DNA from: Nocardia sp. NBC_00565
GTDB lineage: Bacteria; Actinomycetota; Actinomycetes; Mycobacteriales; Mycobacteriaceae
DNA length: 64,000 nucleotides
Direction of reading: 5' to 3'
NCBI RefSeq assembly: GCF_036345915.1
Contig: NZ_CP107785.1
Location: 8,556,001-8,620,000, forward strand
A program made the translations under genes and the position numbers. The notes under the pieces were generated by a model, which saw only the letters and a list, made by a program, of their open reading frames with translations, was not told the origin of the DNA and ran no database searches. Of this stretch, positions 8,373 through 17,582 are shown one piece after another. Position 1 is the first letter of the stretch. Each line of letters starts with the position of its first letter.

Positions 8373-9887
8373 CTACCGGAACTGAGGTGAACTCGGGTCA
8401 ACTGCGGCCAGCTGTGTCGCCAACCGCACAGCCTCGGGCCGGGACAACTTGCCGACGGTGTTCTGCGGCAGGTCTTGCACCGTGAACAGGTACTCGGGCC
8501 ACTTCGACTTGGGAAAGTCCGCCGCCGCGAGTTGATCGGTGACAGTGGCCAATGTCAGCGGTTCGCCGTCGGCGACAACCAGCGCTGCCGCTCGTTCACC
8601 GAGCAGAGCGTCGGGCACCGGGACCACACACACTTGCACGATGCCCGGCACGTTCGCGATGGCCGATTCGAGTTCGTTGATATCGATATTGCGCCCGCCG
8701 CGGATAATGATCTGCTTCTGGCGCCCCGTCACCCGGATGGAGCCGTCGATTGCCACCTCGACCAGATCACCGGTCGGGAGGAAACCGTCCGCGGTGAGTG
8801 TCGGGGGAATCGCGACGCCGTCTCGGGCATAGCCGACGAACAGGGACGGGCCCTTTACCTGTGCATCGCCGATCGCACCGGCGGCCACGACCTTCCCGGC
8901 GGTGTCGACCGCCCGCACGACGGTGCCTCGGAACGGTCGCCCGTCCCGGCCGAGCCTGATGGCGGTCGGGTCGTCGAGTTGTGGCGTGGTGTGTCCGAGA
9001 CATTCGGACATACCGAAAACCCGCAGGAACGTGGTACCGAGCTTTTCCTCGGCCGTATGCAGCGCGCGTTCGTTCATCGGACCGCCGCCTACGGTCATCG
9101 CGCGCAGGGCGGACAACGTGCCTTCGGAGCCGTCGGCCACCGACAGTTGCAGGGCCATGGTCGGAACCAGCATTGTCCAGGCGACGCGGTGCTCCGCCAT
9201 GGCCGCCAGGGCCGCGGCAGGTTCCCATTTGCCGATCGACACCATCGTGCCGCCGAGATAGGCAGGTAGGTACATGCCGAAACAGAACGCGGCCACCGAA
9301 GACAGTGGTACGAACGCTCCCACAGCCTCATCCGGCTCCAGTCGAACGGTGTCGATGGTGCACTGGCAGGCGTAGCGGATGGCTTCTTCGGATTGCACAA
9401 CACATTTGGGACGCCCGGTAGAACCGGAGGTCATCGCAATGGCCGTGCCTCCGTGCCATCGGTCCACCGAATCGAACGGGCCGGTTCGCGAGCGCAACAC
9501 GCGTGCGTCGAAGGCAGCCGCCCGAATCGGGAAGCGATCCTCCCGCACACCCCAGCGCAGCAGCGAGTCCGGTGCCGCGACGACCATATCCGGGGCAATA
9601 TCCTCGACAGCCAGCGCGAACTCGGATTCGGTGGCATGCGCGCCGAATACCGCGACGACACCACCCCGCAGACCGACCGCCACGGCGGCCGCCACCGTGT
9701 GCCAGGTGTTGTCGGCCTGGATGAGGGCAGTGGGCGGGGCCGAATCGATGGACTCGATCCGCTCGGCCAGCGCTCGGGCCGCTGCGACGATCTTTCCGAG
9801 GGTGTGGCGACCGAATTCGTCCACGACCGCGATCTGGTCCGGCGCACGCTGTGCCCGCTCGATCATTTCCTGCGCAAGTGTCTTCAT
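8373..9887 (-). CDS. Acyl-CoA synthetase / AMP-dependent ligase
   Basis: 504 residues of the class I adenylate-forming family. The P-loop TSGSTGRPK is at 153-161, then FGMSECLGH (A5-type motif), PTGDLV, the hinge GRQKQIIIRGG, and PQNTVGKLSR with the catalytic Lys near the C-terminus. It would activate a carboxylic acid, via the acyl-AMP, to its CoA thioester, the entry step for the CoA-dependent enzymes upstream in the operon. ATG 9887 overlaps the stop of the alcohol dehydrogenase gene by 4 bp. It is slightly short for a FadD, consistent with short or medium substrates. Confidence 0.87.
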   Translation of the reverse strand: MKTLAQEMIERAQRAPDQIAVVDEFGRHTLGKIVAAARALAERIESIDSAPPTALIQADNTWHTVAAAVAVGLRGGVVAVFGAHATESEFALAVEDIAPDMVVAAPDSLLRWGVREDRFPIRAAAFDARVLRSRTGPFDSVDRWHGGTAIAMTSGSTGRPKCVVQSEEAIRYACQCTIDTVRLEPDEAVGAFVPLSSVAAFCFGMYLPAYLGGTMVSIGKWEPAAALAAMAEHRVAWTMLVPTMALQLSVADGSEGTLSALRAMTVGGGPMNERALHTAEEKLGTTFLRVFGMSECLGHTTPQLDDPTAIRLGRDGRPFRGTVVRAVDTAGKVVAAGAIGDAQVKGPSLFVGYARDGVAIPPTLTADGFLPTGDLVEVAIDGSIRVTGRQKQIIIRGGRNIDINELESAIANVPGIVQVCVVPVPDALLGERAAALVVADGEPLTLATVTDQLAAADFPKSKWPEYLFTVQDLPQNTVGKLSRPEAVRLATQLAAVDPSSPQFR

Positions 9888-10999
9888 CGCCCCACTTCTC
9901 TCGCGACGCTCGATATCTGTCTACTCGCTTCCACGTGCTGCGGCGCACCGCACGTCGACGGCGGCGGCACGAGGACCGCGCGTCCGGTGACGGTCCCGGC
10001 CCGAAGGCGCCGGTAGATGTCGACCGCGTCCGTGAGGGGATAGGTCGTGGCCGCGACGTGGAGTGTCGCGCCGATAGCCATATCGACCACGGCCTCCAGA
10101 TCCGATCGGGTACCCCAGAACGGTGCGTCCACCTGCCACCCGGCGGCGAGGCCGATACGTTTGCCCATGGCCAGGCGGCCGCCCGCACTGCCGACGACCG
10201 CGAGTCGGCCCCCTGGCGCGAGCGCTCGCGCGGCCGACTCCATCGTGTCGGACGTGCCGACGAAATCGAGGATCAGGTCGGCACCGCCGTCGAGTGCGGG
10301 GAGCGCCGAGGCGAGATCGGCAAACGCCGCATCGCTGCCCAGCCGCAATGCGACGGGGAGCGTCTCCGGCCGGTTGTCGATGGCGAGGACACGTCCGGCA
10401 CCGAAGTGGCGAAGGATCTGAATCGCCAGGTGACCGAGTCCGCCGACACCGATCACCACACAGATCGCGGATTCGTCGATGACATCGGCGTGCTGGCGCA
10501 CAGCGTGGTAGGCGGTCGTCCCGGCGTCCGCGAGGGGAGCGGCGATGGCGGGTGCCAGATCGCCGGTCCGAACAAGGTATCGGGCCGAGGGAACAACCAT
10601 GGCCTGTGCCAGACCACCGTGATAGCCGAGGCCATTGCCGATCGGAGCCAGTCTGCCGTCGGACCGAGGCCGCAGTGTCAGACAGTAGTTCTCCCGTCCA
10701 CGCGCACAATTGCGGCAGCGGCCACAGCCCCAGATGCCATGGACCACAACGGCTTCGCCGAGCCAGGACTTATCCGCACCGGGGCCGGCATCGATCACCG
10801 TGCCCGCGACTTCATGGCCGAGGGTGAGCGGCAGTGGATAGTCGAAACTCGATTCGGCGGCATCCATGACATGCAGATCGGAGCGACACAACCCTGCCGC
10901 GGTGACCTGCAGCAGGAGTTCCGCACCACGCGGCTCCGGAACGGCGACTTCGCGCAACTGTGGTTCGGTACCCCACTCGGTCAGTTGGACGGCCAGCAT
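9884..10999 (-). CDS. Zinc-dependent alcohol dehydrogenase (MDR superfamily)
   Basis: 371 residues. Catalytic zinc site AGLCRSDLH and GHEVAG. The structural zinc cysteines are in GCGRCRNCARGRENYC with the standard spacing. Rossmann motif GVGGLGHLAIQ is followed by AIDNRPET, whose Asp favours NAD. It would oxidise a primary or secondary alcohol. Start and stop both overlap or abut neighbours in an unbroken leftward operon, implying coupling. The C-terminal ~30 residues (CGAPQHVEASRQ onward) go beyond the usual family end and look like an unstructured tail. Confidence 0.87.
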   Translation of the reverse strand: MLAVQLTEWGTEPQLREVAVPEPRGAELLLQVTAAGLCRSDLHVMDAAESSFDYPLPLTLGHEVAGTVIDAGPGADKSWLGEAVVVHGIWGCGRCRNCARGRENYCLTLRPRSDGRLAPIGNGLGYHGGLAQAMVVPSARYLVRTGDLAPAIAAPLADAGTTAYHAVRQHADVIDESAICVVIGVGGLGHLAIQILRHFGAGRVLAIDNRPETLPVALRLGSDAAFADLASALPALDGGADLILDFVGTSDTMESAARALAPGGRLAVVGSAGGRLAMGKRIGLAAGWQVDAPFWGTRSDLEAVVDMAIGATLHVAATTYPLTDAVDIYRRLRAGTVTGRAVLVPPPSTCGAPQHVEASRQISSVAREVGR

Positions 11000-11799
11000 C
11001 AGCGAGCCGTCCAGCCGCCGTCGACAATGAGCGTCTGCCCGGTCATATAGGACGACGCGCCGGAGGCGAGAAACAGGACCGCGCCGTCGATTTCACCGGC
11101 ATTGCCACCACGGCCGAGCATGGTGTTGCGCCGCACCCACCCCGCCGACTTCTCGTTGTCGAACAGGCCATCGGTCATCTCGGTGTCGAACCAGCCCGGG
11201 ACGACGGCGTTCACCCGGATCCCTCTGCGCCCCCACTGCCCGGCGAGTTCCCTGGTGAGTCCGAGTATCCCGGCCTTGGATGCGGCGTAGCTCGCGCCGC
11301 CGATCGGTGCGGTCGAGACCAGCCCGATCACCGACGAAATATTGATATACGACGCGCGTTCCCCTTCGGGCAGTCGCGTCGCGGCATAGGTGGCGAGGTG
11401 AAATCCAGCCACCAGGTTGACCTCGAGTATCGATGCGAACCCGGCTACCGTTTCGTCCTCGGCGTGCGGGGGACCGGGCCTGCCCGCGTTGTTGACCAGT
11501 ACGTCGAGCCGTCCGGACTGCTCATAGCAGCGGTCGACCAACATTCGGCGGTCCTCGTCGGATGTCACATCACAGCGAACCGGAATGAGCCGGGGGTTAT
11601 CCGCGGCCAGCGCCGCCAACCGGTCGAGCCTGCGAGCGGCCGCGTACACGGTGGCCCCGGCACCGGCGAGAGCGTTCGCGAAGCCCATCCCGAGGCCGGA
11701 CGACGCGCCGGTGACGACGGCGACCCGGCCGGACAAACCGAACAGATCGTCCAGCGTCGTTCCGGTGTCGGATCCGTTGGCACTCATATCGTTTCGCAT
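10999..11799 (-). CDS. Short-chain dehydrogenase/reductase
   Basis: 266 residues from ATG 11799. There is an N-terminal extension of about 20 residues, then VAVVTGASSGLG, NNAGRPGPP, catalytic INISSVIG and YAASKAG, and VPGWFDTEM. The start is 2 bp from the stop of the preceding SDR gene; ATG 11787 is an in-frame alternative that would trim four residues. The stop overlaps the alcohol dehydrogenase start (TGATG). It probably oxidises a hydroxyacyl-CoA or alcohol intermediate; NAD versus NADP is not clear. Confidence 0.85.
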   Translation of the reverse strand: MRNDMSANGSDTGTTLDDLFGLSGRVAVVTGASSGLGMGFANALAGAGATVYAAARRLDRLAALAADNPRLIPVRCDVTSDEDRRMLVDRCYEQSGRLDVLVNNAGRPGPPHAEDETVAGFASILEVNLVAGFHLATYAATRLPEGERASYINISSVIGLVSTAPIGGASYAASKAGILGLTRELAGQWGRRGIRVNAVVPGWFDTEMTDGLFDNEKSAGWVRRNTMLGRGGNAGEIDGAVLFLASGASSYMTGQTLIVDGGWTAR

Positions 11800-11800
11800 A

Positions 11801-12562
11801 TCAGTACACCGCGGTCCGGCCGCCGTCGACGGGGATGATCGCACCGGTGGTGTAACCGGCGGCGGCGCTCGCCAGGTGGGTGACCAGACCGGCGATTTCC
11901 GCCGGCCGCCCCAGCCGACCGGCGGGCAGGCGATCGATGATCTTCCCGACGAACTCCTCATCCCAGTTCTCGGCCATATCCGTCGCGAATCCGCCCGGCA
12001 TCACGCAGTTGACGCGCACAGTGGGCGCGTACTCCTGAGCGAACGCCATGGTCAATGCGTTGAGCCCGTTCTTGGCCGCCGCGTACATCGCCTCGGGCGG
12101 ACTCGGCCGGACCGCCCCGATGCTCGAGATATTGATGATCGACCCGCCACCGGCGGCGGCCATCCGGTCACCGGCAACCGCCATCAGGCGAAACGGGCCC
12201 TTCAGGTTGACCTCGATGGTCTTGTCCCACAGTGCTTCCGAGACCGACAGCAGATTGTCGGCCAGCGGTGCGATACCCGCGTTGTTCACGACGATATCGA
12301 GCCTGCCGAAATCGGCGATGATTCGATCGACGGCCGGTTCGATCGACTCCCACTTGCCGACATGCAATACGAACGGGTGCGCGCTGCCCGGCCCATCGCC
12401 GTCGCTGAGTGCGGCAACGGCCTGCTCGCACGCGTCGCGTTTGCGGCTGGACACGATAACCGTGCAGCCCGCGTCACGCAGCCCGCGCGCGATCGCCAGT
12501 CCGAGGCCGCGGCTGGCGCCGGTGACCAAGGCGACCTTTCCGGTCAATTCCGTTGTGCTCAT
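11801..12562 (-). CDS. Short-chain dehydrogenase/reductase
   Basis: 253 residues from ATG 12562, which overlaps the upstream ACAD stop as ATGA and has GAAGAAG in front. Motifs: VALVTGASRGLGLA, NNAGIAP, catalytic INISSIGAV and YAAAKNG, then VMPGGFATDM and PVDGGRTAVY at the end. Longer frames upstream lie inside the ACAD gene and are not used. It is paired with the next SDR; two sequential oxidations, or oxidation of two different alcohols, are plausible. Confidence 0.86.
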   Translation of the reverse strand: MSTTELTGKVALVTGASRGLGLAIARGLRDAGCTVIVSSRKRDACEQAVAALSDGDGPGSAHPFVLHVGKWESIEPAVDRIIADFGRLDIVVNNAGIAPLADNLLSVSEALWDKTIEVNLKGPFRLMAVAGDRMAAAGGGSIINISSIGAVRPSPPEAMYAAAKNGLNALTMAFAQEYAPTVRVNCVMPGGFATDMAENWDEEFVGKIIDRLPAGRLGRPAEIAGLVTHLASAAAGYTTGAIIPVDGGRTAVY

Positions 12563-13761
12563 TTGTGCTTCTTCAATTCGAGGCGGGCGATGGTACGCAG
12601 GTGTACTTCGTTGGGACCGTCGGCGATCTGCAGTGCCCGGGTGATGGCGTACAGGCGGGCCAGGACGGTGTCGTCGCTGACGCCTGCGGCACCGTAGGTC
12701 TGCACCGCGCGGTCGACGACGGTGTGCGCCACTTCCATCGCCGAGACCTTGATGGCGGCGACTTCCGATCGAGCGGCCGCGTTGCCGTAATTGTCGATGA
12801 GCCAGGCCGACTTCAGGACGAGCAGGCGGATCTGATCGATCTCGATGCGGCTGCGGGCAATCCACTCGCGTACGACACCGCGATCGGCCAGTGGACCGCC
12901 GAATGCGATGCGCTCCAGGGAGCGTTGGCACATCATGTCGAGTGCACGCTCGGCCATGCCGATGGCGCGCATCGCGTAGTGCATGCGGCCCGGTCCCAAC
13001 CGGCCCTGGGCAATGGCGAAACCGTCACCTTCGGCGCCGAGCATATTCTCGGCCGGAACGCGGACATCGGTGAACTGGACTTCGCCGTGGCCGAGCCGGT
13101 CACGGAAGCCGAACATCGGAAGATCGCGCAGCACTTCGATCCCCGGGGTGTCACGGGGGACCAGAATCATGCTCTGCTGGCGATATGTCGGTGCCTGCGG
13201 ATCCGATTTGCCCATGAAGATGATGAGCTTGCAGTCCGGGTCGAGAATGCCGGAGGTGTACCACTTACGGCCGTTGAGGACGTACTCGTCGCCGTCACGA
13301 ACGATGGTGGAGGTGATGTTGGTGGCGTCGGAGCTGGCCACCGCGGGTTCGGTCATCGCGAATGCGGAGCGAATAGTGCAGTCCAACAATGGTTTCAGCC
13401 AAAGCTGGCGCTGCTGCTCGGTCCCGTACATGGCCAGAATTTCCATATTGCCGGTGTCTGGAGCCGAGCAATTGATGGCTTCGTTGCCGATGATGGATCG
13501 ACCGACTACCTCGGCCAGTGGCGCGTACTCCAGATTGGTGAGCCCGGCGCCGAGGCCGTCGTGGGTCATGAACAGATTCCACAGACCTGATTCGCGGGCC
13601 TTGACCTGCATATCTCGCATGACCTGCGGCTGCTCATGGGGGTTGTCGTTCGCCGCGATCTGGGCGTCGAACACCTGCTCCGCGGGATAGACGTACTCGT
13701 CCATGAAGGATTCGAGTTTGCCGAGCAGATCCTGCGTGCGGGGGGAGTAGGAGAAATCCAC
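12559..13761 (-). CDS. Acyl-CoA dehydrogenase of the ACAD10/11 type
   Basis: 400 residues, full length. It has AMTEPAVASSDATNI and RKWYTSG for the flavin/substrate region, FGGPLADRGVVREWIA, and a C-terminus GPNEVHLRTIARLEL. That terminal pattern is typical of the ACAD10/ACAD11 and LvaC branch rather than of ordinary FadE proteins. The gene lies 30 bp downstream of an APH-like kinase gene, the same order as the two domains in animal ACAD10/11. Members of that branch act on phosphorylated 4-hydroxyacyl-CoA. I infer that role here. FAD flavoprotein, cytoplasmic. Confidence 0.85.
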   Translation of the reverse strand: MDFSYSPRTQDLLGKLESFMDEYVYPAEQVFDAQIAANDNPHEQPQVMRDMQVKARESGLWNLFMTHDGLGAGLTNLEYAPLAEVVGRSIIGNEAINCSAPDTGNMEILAMYGTEQQRQLWLKPLLDCTIRSAFAMTEPAVASSDATNITSTIVRDGDEYVLNGRKWYTSGILDPDCKLIIFMGKSDPQAPTYRQQSMILVPRDTPGIEVLRDLPMFGFRDRLGHGEVQFTDVRVPAENMLGAEGDGFAIAQGRLGPGRMHYAMRAIGMAERALDMMCQRSLERIAFGGPLADRGVVREWIARSRIEIDQIRLLVLKSAWLIDNYGNAAARSEVAAIKVSAMEVAHTVVDRAVQTYGAAGVSDDTVLARLYAITRALQIADGPNEVHLRTIARLELKKHK

Positions 13762-13791
13762 GGTGCGGCTCCTGAACTGGTGCGGTCGATA

Positions 13792-14793
13792 TCAACCGGC
13801 GAGTAGCGCGGTCCCGGTCTCGATCAGGCGGTTGATGGTGGCGGGCAGCTTTTCCTGGTCGGGGTCGTAGTGCCGACCTTCGCGGTGTCGGCGCAGGTTG
13901 TGGCCCATGATCGCGGCCATCTTGAGGCGGCCCAGCGCGTCGAACCACGTCATATCGGTGAGCGCGGGCCCGTCGCCGACATACAGGTCGACCAGCTCTT
14001 GCGCCGAAGCCAGCCCGGGCACCTCCCGGCCGACGCCGGGAAAGTTGCTGCCATCGGCAAAGACGAGGAACCAGCCCAATTCGACCCGAGGGTCGCCTGC
14101 GCTCCAGATCTCCCAATCGATCAACGCGACCGGTTCGACCCCGTCGGAAATGATGTTTCCGAGGCGGTAATCACCATGCACCAGTGTCGGTGTGGTCGGT
14201 TCGGGTGTGGTCCGGCCGAGCAGCTCGAGCAGCCGGTCGCCACCGGCAACGAGGTCGGGCGGGACGGCGCCGAGGGTGCGAGCCCAGCGGGCGAGTTCGG
14301 CGTCCGGTGTCAGCGGTGCTTGCGCGCCGGGCACGGTGTTCGGATCTATTGCGTGCAGGCGCGGCAGAATTTCCGCGGCCCGCCGCATCCGGGCCGCGGC
14401 CAAGCCGGTTTCGACGGCCGGATCGTCCAGTACCGGTTCCAACGCCTCCCCGGCCACGAATTCCATGGCGAACCAGGCGGGTTCGATGTCGTCGACCGCA
14501 ACGATGTCCGGTACGGGAACAGGTGTGTGCGCCAATGCCTGCATGATCCGGGCCTGTCGCAGCATGTCGTGCCGGCCGATGGCCTGCTGCCCCTCGGGTA
14601 CGGCCTTGACCACGAAGTCACCGCCGGTCGTTCGCACCCGGTACGTCAAGCCGGAATGTCCGCCGAGCAGCGGTTCGAATGCGGTGACCGTCACGTCGCG
14701 GTCCGCCTGCAGCCGGGTTCTGACGCGTTGTTCCACGGTGTGCCCACCCGTCGCCCGACCGCCACCCCCTACGGAATCGCTACCTGAACTCAT
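13792..14793 (-). CDS. APH-like phosphotransferase (ACAD10/11-kinase or LvaA type)
   Basis: 333 residues with an aminoglycoside-phosphotransferase/choline-kinase fold. FVVKAVPEGQ carries the ATP-binding Lys, LVHGDYRLGNI is the Brenner catalytic loop (HGDxxxxN), and LIDWEIWSAGDP is the metal-binding segment. The gene starts at ATG 14793, overlapping the preceding ACAD stop, and is followed directly by an ACAD10/11-type dehydrogenase. Relatives in levulinate catabolism (LvaA) and in mitochondria phosphorylate the hydroxyl of 4-hydroxyacyl-CoA. An antibiotic-resistance role is unlikely because the gene is embedded in a beta-oxidation operon. Confidence 0.82.
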   Translation of the reverse strand: MSSGSDSVGGGGRATGGHTVEQRVRTRLQADRDVTVTAFEPLLGGHSGLTYRVRTTGGDFVVKAVPEGQQAIGRHDMLRQARIMQALAHTPVPVPDIVAVDDIEPAWFAMEFVAGEALEPVLDDPAVETGLAAARMRRAAEILPRLHAIDPNTVPGAQAPLTPDAELARWARTLGAVPPDLVAGGDRLLELLGRTTPEPTTPTLVHGDYRLGNIISDGVEPVALIDWEIWSAGDPRVELGWFLVFADGSNFPGVGREVPGLASAQELVDLYVGDGPALTDMTWFDALGRLKMAAIMGHNLRRHREGRHYDPDQEKLPATINRLIETGTALLAG

Positions 14794-15998
14794 GGGCGTG
14801 GCTCCCTCGGTAGTCCGAGAACTCGCTCGGCGATGATGTTGTGCTGAATCTCGTCGGTTCCCCCGGCGATCCGATAGCCGGGCGCGCCGAGAATGTGCTC
14901 GGCCCACGCGAAGGTTCCCCAGCGACCGGAGTCCACGGTGAGGTCTGGCCCGAGTAGCAGGCGCACCACCTCGGACGTGCGCGCCATCGTGTCGGTCGCC
15001 AGTAGTTTCCCGATCGAGGCCTCCGGTCCGGGGTCCTTGCCCGCGACGACGGCGCCCGCCACCCGCATATTGCCGATTCGCTGTAGATAGCTGCGTATTA
15101 CCAGGTCGGCGACCTTATCGCGTTCGATCTCGGTCAGCTCCCGTCCGAGATGCTGGGCCAGCGCGACCGCCTGATCCGCGTTCGCCAGACCGAGGTTGCC
15201 GCCGTCGAGGCGTTCGGCGGCCAATACGGTGAGCGCTACCGGCCAGCCCTGCCCCACCGGTCCGAGCCGGTAGCTGTCGTCGAGTCGAACACCATCGAGG
15301 AAGACCTCGTTGAACGAGCTGCCACCGGTCATCTGCCGGATCGGGCGAACGGTCACCCCCGGTGTGGTCATCGGCACCAGGAAGACGGTGAGTCCGGCGT
15401 GTTTCGCTGCCGCGGTATCGGTTCGGCACACGGCGACGCCGATATCGGACACCCGCGCGCCCGAGGTCCACACCTTGTGGCCGTCGAGCGTCCACATGCC
15501 ATCGGCGGATCGGACGGCGCGCGTCCGCACCGCTGCCAGATCGGAACCGGCCTCGGTTTCCGAGAACAATTGGCAGGCAATGATATCCGTGCGCAGCATG
15601 GCCCGGACATAGCGTGACCGCTGCTCGTCGGTGCCCCATTGCTCGATGGTGGGAGCGACCAGTTGTTGTGTCACCGAGAACATCTCGGTGCGCCGTGGCA
15701 CATCGAAGTCCGCTTCGGCGCGCCGGAAAGCAAGGACGTACGACAGCGGCAGACCGCGGCCGCCGTAGGTCTCGGGCCAGTTCAGCGCGCCCCAGCCCGC
15801 GTCGAATTTGGCGCGCTCGTACTCGCGGATCCGGTCGGTGTGCGCGCGTTCCTCCTCGGCGTTCCAGCTCTCGAAAACGGCTACCGAATCCGAACCCGAA
15901 CCCCAGACCGATTCCGCTCGGCGGACTGCCACACTGCTCAACCAGGCGAGCGCCTCATCGGTGAAGCGGACGAGGTCGGGAAGTGTCTGTGTGGTCAC
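14790..15998 (-). CDS. Acyl-CoA dehydrogenase (FadE type)
   Basis: 402 residues. N-terminal helical domain with WPETYGGRGLPL, middle beta domain with QLFSETEAGSDLA and GHKVWTSGA, C-terminal helices ending GGTDEIQHNIIAERVLG. This is the actinobacterial FadE form found in steroid and branched-chain clusters, where two different FadE chains often make an alpha2-beta2 enzyme. The shorter FadE-like protein at 18466-19602 is a possible partner. It lies 27 bp downstream of the thiolase gene and overlaps the kinase gene. Confidence 0.85.
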   Translation of the reverse strand: MTTQTLPDLVRFTDEALAWLSSVAVRRAESVWGSGSDSVAVFESWNAEEERAHTDRIREYERAKFDAGWGALNWPETYGGRGLPLSYVLAFRRAEADFDVPRRTEMFSVTQQLVAPTIEQWGTDEQRSRYVRAMLRTDIIACQLFSETEAGSDLAAVRTRAVRSADGMWTLDGHKVWTSGARVSDIGVAVCRTDTAAAKHAGLTVFLVPMTTPGVTVRPIRQMTGGSSFNEVFLDGVRLDDSYRLGPVGQGWPVALTVLAAERLDGGNLGLANADQAVALAQHLGRELTEIERDKVADLVIRSYLQRIGNMRVAGAVVAGKDPGPEASIGKLLATDTMARTSEVVRLLLGPDLTVDSGRWGTFAWAEHILGAPGYRIAGGTDEIQHNIIAERVLGLPREPRP

Positions 15999-16025
15999 TG
16001 ATTCACCTCGAAAAGTGTTGTCATG

Positions 16026-17177
16026 TCACACCGAAAGCACGGTGCAGGCGCTGATTCCGGGCGCTCCGTACACGTGCGTGAAGCCGACCTTCGGTGCTCC
16101 GGGTACCTGTCGATCTCCGGCTTCGCCGCGCAGCTGGGTGACTATCTCGTGCACCTGGCGCAGACCCGATGCGCCGATGGGTTCGCCGTTGGCGATGCAC
16201 CCACCGTCGGTATTGACCGGCAGTCGCCCGCCGATCTCGGTGTCGCCTGCCGCGATCATCGACTCCTGCTCGCCGTGCTCGCAGAAGCCGCATTCGGCCA
16301 TATGCATGATCTCGGCACCGCTCTCGGTGTCCTGAAGTTGCGCGACGTCGACATCGGCAGGGGAAATGCCCGCCTGTTCGAAGGCCGCCGCGGCCGCGTC
16401 GGCGCTCACGCTGGTCGGTTCGCCCCCGCCTTGGACGGCCGGGCTGAATACTTCGAATGAGCCGAAGCGGCGGGTGCGGTGGCTGATCGCGCGCAACCGG
16501 ACCGGGCGACCGCCGAGTCGCCGGACCGCGGCCTCGGTGGCGACGATGACGGCGGCCCCGCCCTCGCCCGGGGAGCAGAACATATATCGCGTCAACGGGT
16601 CGTTCACCATATCGGCGGCGGCGATCTCGTCGGCCGAGATCGCTGCACGTCGCCAGGCATTCGGGTTCAGACTGCCGTTTCGGTACGCCTTTTCGGCAAC
16701 CTTCGCCAAGGTCGTGCCGGAAATCCCGTATTCGCGCATATATCGGCCGATCTTGGCGCCGAAGAACTGCGTGGTGACCATGAGCCCGGCCGCGCCGTAA
16801 CCCTCGGGCAGCCCCCATTCGGCCGGTGTCGGATCGAAGGCTCCGCGTGGGTGTTTATCGAATCCGACCGCCAGCGCGATTTCGGCGGTTCCGGAACGGA
16901 CCGCATTGACCGCCGAGAACAGTGCGCTGCCACCGGTGGCGCAGCCATTCTTCACATTGCTGAAAGATATTCCGGTGAAACCGAGTTCGGCGACGAGGGT
17001 GTCGGCGAGTCCCGAACCGTCGCTACCGCCGACGGCGACATCGATGTCGGGCCAGGTCAACCCGGCATCGTCGAGTGCGGCGGCGATGGCGCTGACCGCC
17101 ATCTGACGGCCGGTGCTGCCGGGCTGCCTGCCGAACTTCGACAGCCCGGCTCCGATGATCGAAACTGTTTGTGTCAC
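16026..17177 (-). CDS. Thiolase-like lipid-transfer protein (Ltp/SCPx thiolase type)
   Basis: 383 residues from GTG 17177. The N-terminal reactive-Cys region reads VKNGCATGGSALFSAV (Cys near residue 79). The C-terminal segment is FTHVYGAPGISACTVLS in place of the usual GGGGG-containing thiolase end. That combination is characteristic of Ltp-type thiolases and retro-aldolases, which work with a DUF35 protein. The start overlaps the DUF35 stop (GTGA), so the two are translationally coupled and probably form one complex. It should cleave a C-C bond by thiolysis or retro-aldol chemistry late in side-chain shortening. Confidence 0.86.
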   Translation of the reverse strand: MTQTVSIIGAGLSKFGRQPGSTGRQMAVSAIAAALDDAGLTWPDIDVAVGGSDGSGLADTLVAELGFTGISFSNVKNGCATGGSALFSAVNAVRSGTAEIALAVGFDKHPRGAFDPTPAEWGLPEGYGAAGLMVTTQFFGAKIGRYMREYGISGTTLAKVAEKAYRNGSLNPNAWRRAAISADEIAAADMVNDPLTRYMFCSPGEGGAAVIVATEAAVRRLGGRPVRLRAISHRTRRFGSFEVFSPAVQGGGEPTSVSADAAAAAFEQAGISPADVDVAQLQDTESGAEIMHMAECGFCEHGEQESMIAAGDTEIGGRLPVNTDGGCIANGEPIGASGLRQVHEIVTQLRGEAGDRQVPGAPKVGFTHVYGAPGISACTVLSV

Positions 17178-17545
17178 TGCGCTTCTCTTTGCTGTGAAAC
17201 GACCGCGAACCGAGGTACCGGTGCGGTGCCGACGAGGTGCACCGGTGCCCGGTCCAACTCGGTGAAGTCCGCGCACTCCAGGATTGCTTGAATGCGAATA
17301 CCTTCCGGAAGCTCGACATAGCCCACCGCGAATGCTGAAAAGCCTTCGGCAGGAGGGATATACGGTGGCGACTTCGGTGGGAACCGTTGGACCGTGTAGG
17401 CCCACACCACTCCCCGCGTGCTCAACTCCATTGCGGTGGCCGTCGGCTGGACGCATCGTGCGCACATGGTGGTTGCCGGATATGCGACCGTGTCACAGAC
17501 CGTGCACCGGCTACCTTCCAGTACCGATGCTGCGTGCTCGCCCAT
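17174..17545 (-). CDS. DUF35 zinc-ribbon/OB-fold protein, partner of the thiolase
   Basis: 123 residues. The N-terminal rubredoxin-like zinc ribbon has four cysteines in CTVCDTVAYPATTMCARC. The rest is an OB-fold containing GVVWAYTVQR and FAVGYVELPEGIRI. DUF35 proteins bind Ltp2-type aldolases or thiolases and supply part of the acyl-CoA site, as with ChsH2 in cholesterol catabolism. Gene order and coupling with the thiolase are exactly as in those systems. No catalytic residues of its own are expected. Confidence 0.87.
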   Translation of the reverse strand: MGEHAASVLEGSRCTVCDTVAYPATTMCARCVQPTATAMELSTRGVVWAYTVQRFPPKSPPYIPPAEGFSAFAVGYVELPEGIRIQAILECADFTELDRAPVHLVGTAPVPRFAVVSQQREAQ

Positions 17546-17582
17546 GTCGATCTCCTCTTCGAGTCGTACGGAGCGGCGTTGT

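Noticed and set aside
8376..8397. A further AACTGAG half-site like the regulon palindromes
   Set aside because: Only one arm matches and it lies within the last codons of the acyl-CoA ligase gene.
13792..14793. Aminoglycoside resistance phosphotransferase
   Set aside because: It has the fold, but it is coupled within a CoA-dependent catabolic operon and paired with an ACAD10/11-type gene.
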